DNA from: Icerya purchasi
Taxonomy: Eukaryota; Arthropoda; Insecta; Hemiptera; Monophlebidae
Assembly: GCA_039619475.1 (NCBI GenBank)
Contig: CM077116.1
Coordinates: 459,977,576-460,041,575, forward strand
Reading direction: 5' to 3'
Length of the DNA: 64,000 nucleotides
The notes beneath the pieces were generated by a model, which had not been told where the DNA came from, did not search any database, and worked only from the letters and a program-made list of their open reading frames with translations. A program made the translations under genes and the position numbers. Shown here one piece after another: positions 33,874-45,504 of this stretch (position 1 is its first letter; each line of letters begins with the position of its first letter).

Positions 33874-34007
33874 GCGATATGTACCTAGAGGTCTACCCTC
33901 GGAAGAGAAAAAGAAAATCAATCCCCTGGCTAACATTTTTGCGATATGTACCTAGAGAGGTTTGCCCTCAGAATTGGAAAAGAAAAATAATCCCCTTTCT
34001 TCGCAAT
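33874..34007. repeat. 67-bp imperfect tandem duplication
   Basis: GCGATATGTACCTAGAG occurs at 33874 and again at 33941. Each is followed by CTACCCTC/TTGCCCTC, GAAAAGAAAA and AATCCCC, so two diverged units lie head to tail. Confidence 0.8.
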
Positions 34008-35070
34008 TGTATGAGCTACATAAAAGGGAGGACGGCATTTAACACTTTAAACAAAACTGGCAAAACTGTATAGTTTAGGTCAGGTATGCACTACAACGCC
34101 TTCCGTAATATTTGACAAAGGGCCAAAAAACTGACGAAGCTTCGGCCCGGAAAATGTAAATTCGTAATTTGAATATGCATTTTTAGAGTCGGTTATGCGA
34201 GTAAACTCGTCCGTGTATATCTGTTTATCGTGCTGGAAGCGAAATTTCTAACAAATTCCACAGCGGTGTACATGTTTTTCAGCGTGTAACTTAAACCGGT
34301 GTACGTCGGATATTGAAAACAGACATTGTAATGGGGTCCTTGATTTACAGACTTATAGTAGTGCTTTCGTAAATTAAATGTTCTTATCAATTTTTTCGAG
34401 TAAAAATCTGTTTTCAAGTCACCTGCGCCTAATCTTTTGAATTATTGTTTTTTTTTTTTTTTGTCTGAAAGAAACTTAAAAACAAATTCGGTTTATGAGG
34501 CGTGTTCGAAGTGTTTTCAGATTCTTTTTATTTCGATATTCTTGCGCGATCTGGATTTGGGAGATTTATTTTTTTCCTCTATCGGTATTCGTATTGTCGT
34601 AGAATAGCCAGGATTTTGTTTAGAGAAAATTTCAAATTATCCTCCTGGAGACCCGAATACCATACCCTTATTCCTGATGAAATGCGTTTGTTTATTACAC
34701 AGTTTTTGGAGCAATATACAACATTGATAAGAGTTATAAGGCGTTCGCAATTCTTTCGGCGAAATGGAACATGTGAGGATCGTTCGTTCGGGCGTGATCG
34801 ACTAGTCGTAGAGAGTGAACTGGCCGTCCGGATGGACACGAACATTTCGAACAGTTTTGTTCCAACCTCGAAAACTCTAACTTAGAAGTTAGAAATTGGT
34901 CAAGATTGATAACATTTTTTTTAACACGCTTGTTCATTTTTGCCGCTGAAACATTACCGTTATAGAACGATTTTATTTGTCTGCTCGTCTACGCTCTCAA
35001 GGTGGCCACTACGGGCTCATTTACGTGGACATAGTTAATTTTTTTTCTTTTTCATTTAAAATGTTCGAAT
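34008..35070. other. Spacer, possible degraded DNA-transposon end
   Basis: The 127-aa plus frame at 34502-34885 overlaps other frames and has no clear domain. GAGGCGTGTTCGAAGTG at its start resembles the first bases of some mariner-like elements, but no matching end was found, so I do not call an element. Confidence 0.35.
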
Positions 35071-35350
35071 TTATAGTGGTTAAGGTGCTCGGCTACCAAA
35101 CCAGAGGTCATGGGTTCGAGACTTGTCTCGCTTCCAAATATATACAATATACCTAATCTGAAATTGAATTATCTGGAGGAAAGTAAAGGCGAATCCTAAG
35201 TAGAAAAGAACCGGCCCCACTATTCTCATTAGTGCCCTTAAGCTTTAGTACATTATAAACCTTAACTTCGCAATCCATGATACCTTAACAAGGGTATGGG
35301 ACTTGCTTTAGTTATTTAATCTTCTATTATTAATTATTATTATTATTATC
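35071..35350 (+). mobile_element. tRNA-derived SINE, copy 2 (intact A and B boxes)
   Basis: Plus strand: A box TGGTTAAGGTGCTCGG (about 35077-35092) and B box GGTTCGAGAC (35112-35121), spaced as in a tRNA-derived pol III promoter. The shared body has GAATTATCTGGAGGAAAGTA and ATTCTCATTAGTGCCC, and the end is CAAGGGTATGGGACTTGCTTT, then a TTA/ATT repeat tail to about 35350. Unlike copies 1 and 3 it lacks the extra bases that break the B box. Confidence 0.85.
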
Positions 35351-37194
35351 AGCTTGAATGATTTGATACTTTTGTTTAAGTTTAATTATTTTTACTAAAA
35401 TTACCACGTAAATCTTTAGTTACCGGAAAGTAGGACCGTATCTAGACCGAAATTTCGGGAGGGGTTACGAAAATATTTTCATAAATATATACCTATATAT
35501 TATAGATGTATGTGTGTGATTATTATGAAATAAATTTATTTATAAATAGTACACTAAAGCCTTGTAGTTAATTATTGTATATTCAATATTATAAAAACAA
35601 ATAAAAAATAGTCGTTTCCATAGAACTCATAAAAATTTCAGTTTTATTTTCTTTTGTCAAAAATTGAAAAAAGAACAAATTTATTTTGAATTTCGGTCCA
35701 TTTAATTCAAACAGTTATTATTTCGCAGACATTTCGGGGGGGCGGGTTTGAACCCTGAAAACAGCCCTCAGATGTGGGGCCCTGCCGGAAAGGATTCGAT
35801 ATTCTAGCGGCGATGAAAGGTAACATAGAGGTCTGTCTGCAATGACTGACGTAGTGGTATGGCCTTGTTTAAGAGGGAAAAATGAGCGACTTGCGTGTTA
35901 TCGGTGGTCGCAGTGTTAAATAACGTGGCAAACTTCGGAATTGAACGATGAACGTTAGAATATCGGAAGCTGGTAAAATTAAATTCAACAACAGACGCGA
36001 TTACGATGTTTTGGACAATATTTTCACTACTGCGAAAAGGTATGAAAGCCAGTCAAAATGTGGAGCATAAGGCTCGCAACGGAATGAAAAGTTTTATTTT
36101 TATTTCCCGGAATGAAACTGACGTAAATTTAGTATTTTTAATTTGATAAATTTTAAATATCGAGAAAATGTTTTCTTTTTCTTTTTAGAAGTGGTTCCAC
36201 CTGTTGAATGCTTATTTACGTGGTGCCATTGTTTATCTTTAACAAAAGATGGGAAGAAGCGAGAAAAACGAATTGAAACATCAGAAGGATTATTTCCATT
36301 TGCGTTTCACACTAAATTAAAGATACAGCGGAGGCTGCTTGTTCTTGAAAAATCGTTTGACCGTAACCTATTTCACTGAACTCGCCTTACCTCTAACGTT
36401 CATTTAACGACGCAATAATAGTTAATTCGTTCATTTGCAGTGCTGATATTTGTGACGTTGCTTTTTCCGTTTCCGTTGTACTGATCTCTCCTGTTCCGTC
36501 TGCACCCAGCGCCGACTCCAGATGTCTCCTTCTCCAGAAAGCCGGTATATCTTTTTTAATCTAGTGAACATATTATCGATAAGAAAGGTCAAATGCATTT
36601 TATCTCCACACTGTAAACACTTTTATTTTCTGTAGGTGCGTATTGTGTTTGTCTAGTGAAAGGCGCGTATTTTGTTAATTTTCTCTAAAAAATATCTATT
36701 TTTGTGTTTCTTGTGCTACTACATTGTTTGCACACCTTCCTTCTCCGCTGGTGATCTGCTTAGTTAGGAACGGTTATCTAACCGTTGAAAAAGCAGGAAA
36801 GTAGCGCCATCATTAAGGTGTTAGCATTAAGAGGCTAGTGTGGTATACTTAAATCTCTCATACATCGCACTTCAAGGTCGTTTACTGCTCTAATTATTTA
36901 CTTTTTTCTGTTTTCTTGTCACCACGTAACGATAACGCTTACGTAAATGTAAATAATCTTCAAACTCAATTCAGCTATATTTCTATTAATCCTTAACAAG
37001 TCATCGCTAGTTTGTAATTGTACTTAAAACATACATTAGCCGGAACAATTTATCAAAAAAAATGTACATGCTAGTTCAGTCAAGCATGATGTTTCATGCG
37101 CTCGGGATTCTATATGTTAAATTAAAGATAACTATAATTTACATTTACATAACATAAAATTCATAACAAAGAAATCTGATCTGAATTTTCCGTC
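35351..37194. other. Spacer, no recognisable gene
   Basis: The part around 35,720-35,790 (GGGGGGGCGGGTTTGAACC, GGGGCCCTGCC) stands out as G-rich but is unassigned. The frame at 36143-36379 has no recognised motif. Confidence 0.45.
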
Positions 37195-37620
37195 AACATC
37201 GAAAGTTTCGTTAAGAAAATGAAATGCGGTTTCATTCCTAACAATTCTAAAGGTGTACCACATTCCCGGGGGGAAAATTTTTTTTTTTTTTTAAATTTCG
37301 ATCTTTCGGCGCCGTGAGAGCCTAATTTGAAGTTTGGAAACCCAGGATGTTCCAAACTAGAGAAATAGATATAGGGATACGCATATTTTTAACCTTGTTC
37401 ATAATTTTTAGCTATAACACGCGCGGCGCAAAGGGAGAGGGGAGAGGGCTAAACGTCGTTTTTTGCGCTTTTGAAACCTTTTTCCAACTTTAAAAGTTTC
37501 GCTACGAAAATGAAATACGGCTTCGTTACCCCGACAAATAGCGATCTTTCCAACGATATATTTTTCAAAACTTTCGAGCTTTCCCGAGGGCCTGGCTCGG
37601 CTATATTTTTCCTATAAAAC
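37195..37620. repeat. Diverged ~290-bp duplicated segment
   Basis: GAAAGTTTCGTTAAGAAAATG at 37201 and AAAAGTTTCGCTACGAAAATG at about 37490 are each followed by AAAT-CGG-TTCGTTAC-type sequence. The minus-strand frames through both copies encode related short peptides (KPHFIFLTKL and KPYFIFVAKLLKL). This is an old direct duplication of unknown origin. Confidence 0.5.
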
Positions 37621-38828
37621 GGTTCATTATGCATATGTTTGAGATACGTTTTGGTTTTCCCAACTTCGTTACTCGGGCTATTACTTATGTGAACTTCCTA
37701 TTTTTTTTTTTTTTTTGCTGTTTTTGGCCCAAAAGGGGAGGTTTAAATAACTTTTTTAACAGTAATTTTTTCGGACTCTTGCGTTTTGTTTTATATTTTA
37801 AATTTCAGTTTTAAACAGGCTATTCCCGGTGATGAGTTATGCATTTTTTAAAGGTGATATCTGAGGTAGCTCTTAATTTCGTATTATATGTTGTTGATGG
37901 GTTTTTTGCCGTCTCGGGTAATCGGTTAGCTCGAAGTTATAGATATTGTAATAGACCGAAGTTTAATTGTAATTTATGATCTAATTTTAAAAGTCTATAT
38001 ATGAGGGAAACTGTTCGTGAGTTATTGATTTTCATTTGATATTTTTGTCGTTTCTGGACCATCTTATTAGGATTATTCCGTACATTATTACGGAATCGTA
38101 AAAATAAATAAATAAATAATAATAATAAACAAACATAATGGAAATAAAAACATTTTTTCGGGAAAAAACCTGCTGTCAAAAAACAATCTATAAATGAAAT
38201 TTCGGAAATAAAATTCAAGCAGAACGGTAATTCCGTACGTGTATGCGCTAGTCAAACATGTTCGCTGTGCATCTAATTAAATAGGGAAAAGAGTCTTCGT
38301 TCTGATTTAAATATCAGAGATCCGGTTCTCGAGTGGAGAAGACTTATTTATAACTCTTTATTATATTTTACGAAATTAAAATCATTCTTGGCGCTCTGTT
38401 CAGCTATTGTCTTTACTAATTGATTCGCTGATTAAAGAACAATTCCAGCGGCATTCAAGCGAAATCGTGTAATTATATCAAACAAAACGAGCGGCAAGTG
38501 AAATTCCCGGTTTGCAGTGCATAAAAATGAGGCGAAGCCGTTGAAGGTGATTTTACTATTTATTTAAACGATTAAATACAATTGCCGACCGATAAAAATC
38601 AGTTAAAAAAAGATGGGAATACATAATTTTTCACAAAATGGCCGTTGTGCATTTTTAAAATGAAGGTTACGGTTAATTTATCGCTTGGCCAAAGTTCAAA
38701 CAGAAATATGCTTCGATTGAACACCAGCGCATGTAATAAATGTCGTTGTATGGAAAACAAGACAAAACTTTATTTAATAAAAAAAAGCTAAGCAATTAAA
38801 GAAATTATTAACAAATATAAAATATCTT
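37621..38828. other. Spacer, no recognisable gene
   Basis: AT-rich with AAT-repeat near 38,100. No coding motif is visible. Confidence 0.5.
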
Positions 38829-39618
38829 CCTTGGAGTTACTTTCGATCATCGTCTCAAGTGGACGGCACATCTGAGGCAACTTCGACATGAAACGCACCA
38901 AAGAATGAACATACTGAAAATGCTCCGAAATAGGAGGATGCTGCAGCTGTACAGGGCCAAGCTTGAATACGGCAGCCTGGCTTATCTGTTGCCGTCAGAG
39001 ACTTCCCTCCAAATACTTGACCCAGTACATAATGCTGTGATCCGAATAAGTCTGCATGCTTTTCCGACAAGCCGAATAACTAACATGCAGCTCTTATGTG
39101 GTGAACCGCCTTTAGCAAATCCCGATCATCTAAATTACGTTGTACTCAAAAACAATGAAACCTTCCCCTCCACCTATATACGCGAAATTAAAAGTGCTGC
39201 ACATATTACGGAATATGATACACCAGCCGACAGAAAAAACAAAATTCTCGACCAGTGGCTGGAAAACTTACGCGTCACAGCACCAAGCACCCTGACCACG
39301 ATAAAACTGAACAATAGCGACTGGACGGACAAAATATTCAAGGCAACAAAAAAGAATAAACCGCTCACATTAGCTATTATCAGGCTATACCTGGGTCATA
39401 CACAGCTGACGCATAAGTTCATTCTCGAGAGGAAAGAGCCACCGATTTGTGAAACATGCCCTGGTGAAAGAATTACCATACAACATCTGGTACTATGCTG
39501 CTCCAAGTTTATCGCCAACCAACCAACTGCCACGGACCTCAACGCTTTTTTGGACATCAAGAACCTCAATAACATAATCAAATTTCTTAAACGTACAATG
39601 CTACACTTAGTTTTATAA
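38829..39618 (+). pseudogene. Jockey-type ORF2 C-terminal part (open frame)
   Basis: About 262 codons without a stop, 237 from the first Met at 38905. The RT thumb region has FLGVTFDHRLKW, RAKLEYGSLAYLLPS, LDPVHNAVIRISLHAF and GEPPLANP. The C-terminal part has LAIIRLYLGHTQLTHKF, RKEPPICETCPGE and TIQHLVLCCSKF, the CxxC-H-C zinc-knuckle-like end (LGHTxLTH...CxxC...TxxHxLxxC) of jockey and related ORF2 proteins. The RT catalytic domain is not present, so the product would lack RT activity. It lacks a LINE promoter, which normally sits at the missing 5' end. Confidence 0.85.
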
Positions 39619-39706
39619 AACTATGTACCGTACTGTAACTAGACTAAGTAGATTATAGCCTATGTAGGCAGTAAAAATCTAAATAAATAAATAAAAAAAA
39701 TAAACG
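38829..39706 (+). mobile_element. 5'-truncated jockey-type LINE, open 3' end
   Basis: Begins inside RT with FLGVTFDHRLKWTAHLRQLR and ends, after the ORF stop and a 3' UTR of about 60 bp, in an AAATAAATAAATAAAA tail (39680-39706). It is probably one of the youngest LINE copies here, since its coding part is uninterrupted from entry to stop. Truncation inside RT is the normal result of incomplete reverse transcription. Confidence 0.85.
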
Positions 39707-40946
39707 TGTAGGGGAAAGATAAGAACGCCGAGACACTAGTTACAGATGCGACGGAATTAGGAAATGGCTAACGAATAAATCCGGATTTTGACAAAGTTGC
39801 AGGATGAAAACGGAGGAATATGCGTGAATGAGTGCGCTCAATGCACAATCGCGTTCTGATTTTCACGGTTTCGTTGTTTGCTCGATCAATAACTTACAGC
39901 GACTTAAATAATCACGAAAACCGCTGAATTCCGGATAAAAAATATGGCACATATTTAAAGGCAGTTTTTGCTGACAGAATTTTATATACACCTTTGGTCT
40001 GCGACACGTTGACGACCTCCTTTGTTATATATCGCGGTTGTTCGCCTATACATTTCACGCCTCTAAATGTTTAAAAATGTGAAATGTAACATATAGCATA
40101 AATAAATATATGTATATCAGTTGTTTGTTTTTTTTGCTTTCATTAAAAATAATAGGGAAACCAGATAATATTCAGAATATACCCTTTCAGACGAGGCGGG
40201 TATCCTTGAAAAATGCGCTCAAAACTCACTGCGATAAAATCGATGTGCACATATCAAGCAACATCGATGTTTTATTACTTACGGGAGATAAAAAAAAACT
40301 GACGATTATTATGTATAAACGAGATGATTGTGCTGCTGCATCTGTTTCGTCATCGTCATGTGCGCGTACGGATAGCAATGCTGACGTCATGCCACGGGTG
40401 GTGACCGGCTCGAATCCGATTACAGACTACAGTAAATTTCCAACGATATGCCGTCTGGGATTTCTGCGGTCGCGATATCGCGGCGGAACATGCGGACATT
40501 GCGTCTTCGAAAATGACAATAGCGACGGCGGACGCAATGCGTGAGCAACGTCCTAGTGCAGATGCGCGCAAATTTCCGGCCCGTTTGGGAAGCCCTGATG
40601 AGTATTGATGGTAAAATTTCATGAATCCGAAGGTGGCTCGTCTGCGCGATTCTATTTTTAGCGTACGGAAAAGGGCACGCTATTAGCCCGCCTCCCGTTG
40701 ACAGCAACGTTAGCAGCGTGTACACACTGGCAGAACGAGTTCAGCGTTACGATGAACAGCAATGTCGCCTCACCGACGCGGTAGCACTTGCACACAAGGA
40801 CGCTTTTACTCGGCCGAACGTTGCTCACTTTACAATAGCGGAACAATGAAAAATAAACTTTGTCTGCTCCCCCCGCTGCCACGCCCCGGCATGTCCCTCA
40901 AAATGAAACCAGTGTATCGTTTGTTTTCCTTCTGTTTCTTCATTCG

Positions 40947-40988
<42 letters not shown>

Positions 40989-42539
40989 AACGTTCGCGCC
41001 TACAAATTTATTTTTACATTTTCTGGTTTATATAATTATCGGCTATCTCGTTCTATCTGTTTTTCTCTTATCGCAATCAACGATCGCCAGGCGCGCGTGT
41101 ATTTATGTGTGGGTGTATCCTCTACGATGAGCATTCTCAAAGCATACTTTGCATACTCTTCCAACAACGACATAACGGTGCAGAAACAAAAAACCGACTA
41201 CTGATAGTTCTCCTGACGTCCCTTGTAGGGCAAGTTCACCGCGGTGACGTAATGAAGAATCCAAATAAATGAAGTGTCTGCAGCACTGACCGAGATTGAC
41301 AGATGAATAGAGATGTGGCTTGGAACACAACCTTTAGTTGTCGATGTTTAAATAACTCTTCTGGCCACCGGTACAATTTGAGAACTTTTGTAATGGCTAG
41401 GTGGCAAAATTCGCGGAATCGTTAAAATTTTTATAAAACGAAGGACGCCTATAGATCGCGGCCAATAATTACATCTTGAAAGGATAAGAGATAATCCTGG
41501 GATATGAACGGTGAAAAGGTTCGACTAGGAAACAGTGCATTGTCGAAGCAGCAGAACGAAAAGCTATCCCAGAGATGGAAAATTAACCCGAAAAAGGAGA
41601 AAAAGAGCAAGAACATCAGAACCACCGTGTTTTTAATCTGTCATGACTGTATGAGCTCTCTCATCTTTTCATTTTGATGGTGGCTCGTGTGGCAAACAGC
41701 TCGAAAAGGCGTTATGAGATTTCAGAAAGAAGAAGGTGATTAAAAATCCTAGCGCATTATATAAATTCAATTAACTTTTTTTTTTTTTTTTCAATTTGTG
41801 ACTATGGTCGCACCACCGATCATGGTGTAAAACACTCTGAAGGGTAATTATTAAACGTAAATTGTTGATTTTTATATTAATCTTTTTCACGACTTTTTTG
41901 AGAACTGCAAGGTGTTCTTTAGTTGATCAAAACAATAGTCCGGATAAAATAAATTGCACAAGTAATAGCTCTAGTTTTTTTTCGCGTCTTCATTACATAA
42001 ACAGATAGACGAAACGTTTATTGAGAAGTAATTTACAAAAAAAAGTTAATGTGTACACTGTTACGCACGGTCAAAATAAAAATGAATATAATAATAAAAT
42101 GAAATAAATATAATAAACAATAACGAATAGATGGTAAAAGTCAGAGAATTGTATATGTGGTGCGACAGAATATGTTTGCTTGTCGTGTAAGGGTGAGAAT
42201 ACCGTTTCATTTCGTCATTTTTACCCGTCTTTTATATATTTTTTAAATCTTAGCAATTGTACAACGTAGCGTTCAACCTTTGTTATCTTGTATAAAGTAA
42301 CGGAATAATATAAGTATGGGATAAAAAATGCAGCGACGGGGGGGGGGGGTGAGGGGGGAGTCATTAATAAGATTTATAGAATAAGCCGACTTTACTGATC
42401 AGGGGAATATCAAGAAAATGTGACAGCTGGCAGGTCAGAATGTAACCCTAAAACTCCGTATACACGCCGAAACCTAACCTAATTTCCTACACCGAAGCTC
42501 AAGAAACTAACCCAAAATTTTCTTTCGAAGGAGAGGAAG
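39707..42539. other. Spacer with a CpG-rich segment at ~40,360-40,900
   Basis: From about 40,360 to 40,900 the sequence is much richer in G+C and CpG than the rest of the window (GTCGCGATATCGCGGCGG). Overlapping frames on both strands are open for up to about 140 codons, but none shows a motif I recognise. Long frames in GC-richer DNA are expected by chance. A conserved exon or promoter cannot be excluded. Confidence 0.4.
40949..40983. repeat. (TC)n microsatellite
   Basis: About 17 TC units, uninterrupted. Confidence 0.95.
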
Positions 42540-42870
42540 TCAGTTACGATCCGATTAGTAAATTAAAAGAATGAAGGAACCAAGAGCTACAGTAATGGAT
42601 AAAGTAGGAATAGATAAGATGTAAGAAGCGCAATAAAGATGATTAGGAAGCCTAATAGCAAACTGGAATACAAAATAGCAGGTTCGAAAGAGAGAGGCAT
42701 TCTAAGGAAATGTAGTTAGCGTCATGGACACAGCTGTGCAAGTAGGATGGAAGTGATAATTTATGGCCGGTGTAAAGGGGAAATGAGCAGGTCAAGAAGG
42801 TACGGTTAAGGTGCAAACGAATAATAGTGATGGCGGCGGAACGGCGTAATGGAGGAAAGTCTGCGAGAAA
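42540..42870 (-). mobile_element. Degraded LINE 3' end (probable CRLRFGH-tail family, copy 4)
   Basis: The plus strand here reads GATAAGATGTAAGAAGCGCAA and TTAGGAAGCCTA, paralleling GATAGGACATAAGAGGCGCAA and GTAGGAAGACCG of copy 1 at about 9930-9965. Minus-strand frames keep a faint collinear pattern (IRLHLNRTFLT, DANYISLECLSL) against CRLRFGHxxLP and CDxDHxxFECSSL. Stops are present and no A tail is clear. Confidence 0.5.
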
Positions 42871-43498
42871 TGAAAAGATAAGAACAGAAACAAACTCAGT
42901 GTTCTATGAGAAGTGGGAAAAACGTTTAATTTATTTTGCATTATTAAACGTTTTTAAAAATTTCCCTAGTGGTCATTATAAATAATTGTCGGACACAACT
43001 GCGTTGAAAAAAGTATATCTACATTTGACGTTTTCCATCATCAGAAACAACTACACTACAGATGTGTAACAAACGCGGTCTTCCGAGATCTCAGTTGATG
43101 TCCATAGTTGACGCACCCAAAAATAAAAAAAAAATTATATATCAAAAAAGAAAATTAAATAAAATGTATAAGGTAGAGATGTAAAATATGAAAAGTAAAC
43201 AACCGGCCGGCAAAGAAGATAAATGAAAGAAGTAATCAGAAAAAAGGGCGAATAAAGTCACTTTCCTGCCGTAAACCGCACTATATTATAAATGTGAACA
43301 ATTTAAAAAAAAAGCGACCATTACCATTACTGACGGTATACTTTTTTGTTCCGCGAACGGCATTTGGCATTCGACAATTCACAAAAATTTAGCCTCGTAA
43401 AAACATGAACAAATGAACCGCCAAAACAATAAATGTAATCAATTAGTCCGCGCGCGAACCGGTTTCGTCAATTGTTCGACATAGTCAAGTTTCGTTTC
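42871..43498. other. Spacer, no recognisable gene
   Basis: AT-rich, with small A runs; nothing assignable. Confidence 0.55.
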
Positions 43499-44026
43499 GG
43501 GAGTTATAAGTTTATATCGAGGGAGTTATAAGTTTATATCGAAGGAGTTATAAGTTTATATCGAGGGAGTTATAAGTTTATGTCGAGGGAGTTATAAGTT
43601 TATATCGAGGGAGTTATAAGTTTATGTCGAGGGAGTTATAAGTTTATGTCGAGGGAGTTATAAGTTTATGTTGAGGTAGTTATAAGTTTATGTCGAGGGA
43701 GTTATAAGTTTATGTTTAGGGAGTTATAAGTTTATATCGAGGGAGTTATAAGTTTATGTCGAGGGAGTTATAAGTTTATATCGAGGGAGTTATAAGTTTA
43801 TGTCGAGGGAGTTATAAGTTTATGTCGAGGGAGTTATAAGTTTATGTTTAGGGAGTTATAAGTTTATGTCGAGGGAGTTATAAGTTTATATCGAGGGAGT
43901 TATAAGTTTATGTCGAGGGAGTTATAAGTTTATGTCGAGGTAGTTATAAGTTTATGTCGAGGGAGTTATAAGTTTATGTCGAGGGAGTTATAAGTTTATG
44001 TTTAGGGAGTTATAAGTTTATGTCGC
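43499..44026. repeat. 22-bp minisatellite, 24 copies
   Basis: Perfectly phased 22-bp units GGGAGTTATAAGTTTATRTCGA with no indels over 528 bp. Variation sits at a few positions: TATATC or TATGTC, TATGTTTA in three units, TATGTTGA in one, GGTAG in two and AGGAG in one. The unit contains no stop in one frame but I see no coding context. It ends TCGCGGCTGAC. Confidence 0.98.
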
Positions 44027-44960
44027 GGCTGACAGCGATAGTCACACAATATGTGTCATTCACTTAGAATAATGCGGTTCCGGTCGTACTAGGCGATTTC
44101 GGCCAAAGCGGTTTTCAGCAATTATCATTTCCTTATCTAGTTTCAAATCCAGACTGGCCGTGCAACCTTCCAGAGTCATCTGAATGACGTGCCCCTCACG
44201 ACCATAAATTTTATCAGTCTAATTAGTTGCGGCAAGTTTATTCTCCGAACACTAATGAACATGCTCGGGGTTTAAGTAATTTGAGTCTAACGACGCTGCA
44301 GTAGACGAAATAAAGAAAAAAAGACAGGATAGTTGCGATATTTGTTAAAATAAGCAGAACTAACGTTCGCGAACAGCGCAATTTCGTACTCTACTTAGTG
44401 AAAATTGTCGTACGCGATTTAACGTAAATTTCTCTGTCAGTGTGGTCAATTTATTTCTTCCGGAACTGTTGTGCGAATGAACTCCGCCTCTCGACGTTGA
44501 AAATTGTGCCAAATGGAATGCTGATATTTTACAATGAGGTTAAACATTTTTGGCACGGGGCTGGAACATTTGTTGGCGATTTCTGTTCCTGGGCACCCAC
44601 CGGAACGTTGTCTAGCGAACAAAATAAATGCATCGATGCACTTTTAATTTTTCTTTTCTTTCCTTTTTTTTTTTTTTTTGTTTTTTTTTTTAAAGAGTTG
44701 CGAGGTATTCGGTCAAAAAAGGAAAAGAAAGATAAAGTCGGGATTAGATTTTAAAATGAGCAGAAAATCAAAAAAAAAATTAAATAAAATCGCTGATAAA
44801 GAAATAGTCTAATTTAAACGGTATCGTAAGGAGTGGAAGGAAACAGGCTCAGAAAATGATTAAAAAAAAGGTGGTTTTGGTGTTGCACATATGTGGAATT
44901 ATTATTATAGAAAGAGAACTGATAATACATTGACAATTAAATCCGAATACAATTACAAAA
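44027..44960. other. Spacer, no recognisable gene
   Basis: Contains a T-rich tract at 44,665-44,692. The 104-aa frame at 44440-44754 runs through this homopolymer and has no motif, so it is not called. Confidence 0.5.
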
Positions 44961-45504
44961 CCCATAATAAAATAAAATTAATATAATGAAAACAATGCTG
45001 GAAAATGAAACAGGAAAACAGAAAACACGGGATAATACAATGCGTAAATAGAGTTTGGAGGAAAGAAGAAAAACAGAATACAGGCTGAGGAAAAACTATT
45101 TGTCCCAAACTGCCGTTAGCTAAAACGAAGATGGCGCCAGCAAACAGACAAATAGAACGCAGTTGTTAAATGAAATGCCTAAAGGAGAAATAATAGAGGA
45201 GGAGAAAATTTGGGTGAAAAAAAAATAAAACGAAGGAATGGTTACAGAAAGAGGGAAATATAGGAACAATAATAAGCATTAAATAAGAGAAGAGGGTACA
45301 CAGTGATAAACAAAAGTGAAAAAAAGGGGAAGGAAAATGGACAGAATAAAATATAAAATAATATAAATAATAAATTAGTTATAGCTAAGTTAGAAATAAA
45401 GAAAAAAGTAGGATAAGAGTTTGTAATAAAATGATTTGCGCGGCGAAAAGATTGTATAGTATATAAGTAGAACAGTGTAGAAATCTTTAGATGTAAGAAA
45501 ACTG
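44961..45504 (+). mobile_element. LINE 3' fragment, same family as 6.7-7.3 kb
   Basis: Plus-strand mate of the 6.69-7.13 kb repeat: GAGGAAAAACTATTTGTCCC, AACTGCCGTTAGCTAAAACG, CAGTTGTTAAATGAAATGCC and the terminal TAGATGTAAGAAAACTGGTA are shared with the reverse complement there. Frames encode LEERRKTEYRLRKNYLSQTA-like and QLLNEMPKGEIIEEEKIW, the end of a non-LTR ORF2 whose remaining 3' part is noncoding. It ends where the Penelope-like sequence begins. Confidence 0.72.

Noticed and set aside
34502..34885. 127-aa frame possibly from a mariner or FLJ37770-like element
   Set aside because: The start resembles some transposon ends, but no catalytic motif or second TIR could be found.
35105..35125. 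Possible tRNA gene from A and B boxes
   Set aside because: The acceptor stem and anticodon arm are absent and two other copies share a 200-bp body, so it is a SINE.
40110..40544. 144-aa plus-strand open frame
   Set aside because: No recognised domain, overlaps equally long frames on the other strand in CpG-rich DNA where chance open frames are common, and has no visible splice context.
43499..44026. CRISPR-like array
   Set aside because: Units are contiguous 22-bp repeats without spacers, in eukaryotic transposon-rich DNA.
44440..44754. 104-aa plus-strand frame
   Set aside because: Passes through a long T tract coding for Phe runs; no homology and atypical composition.
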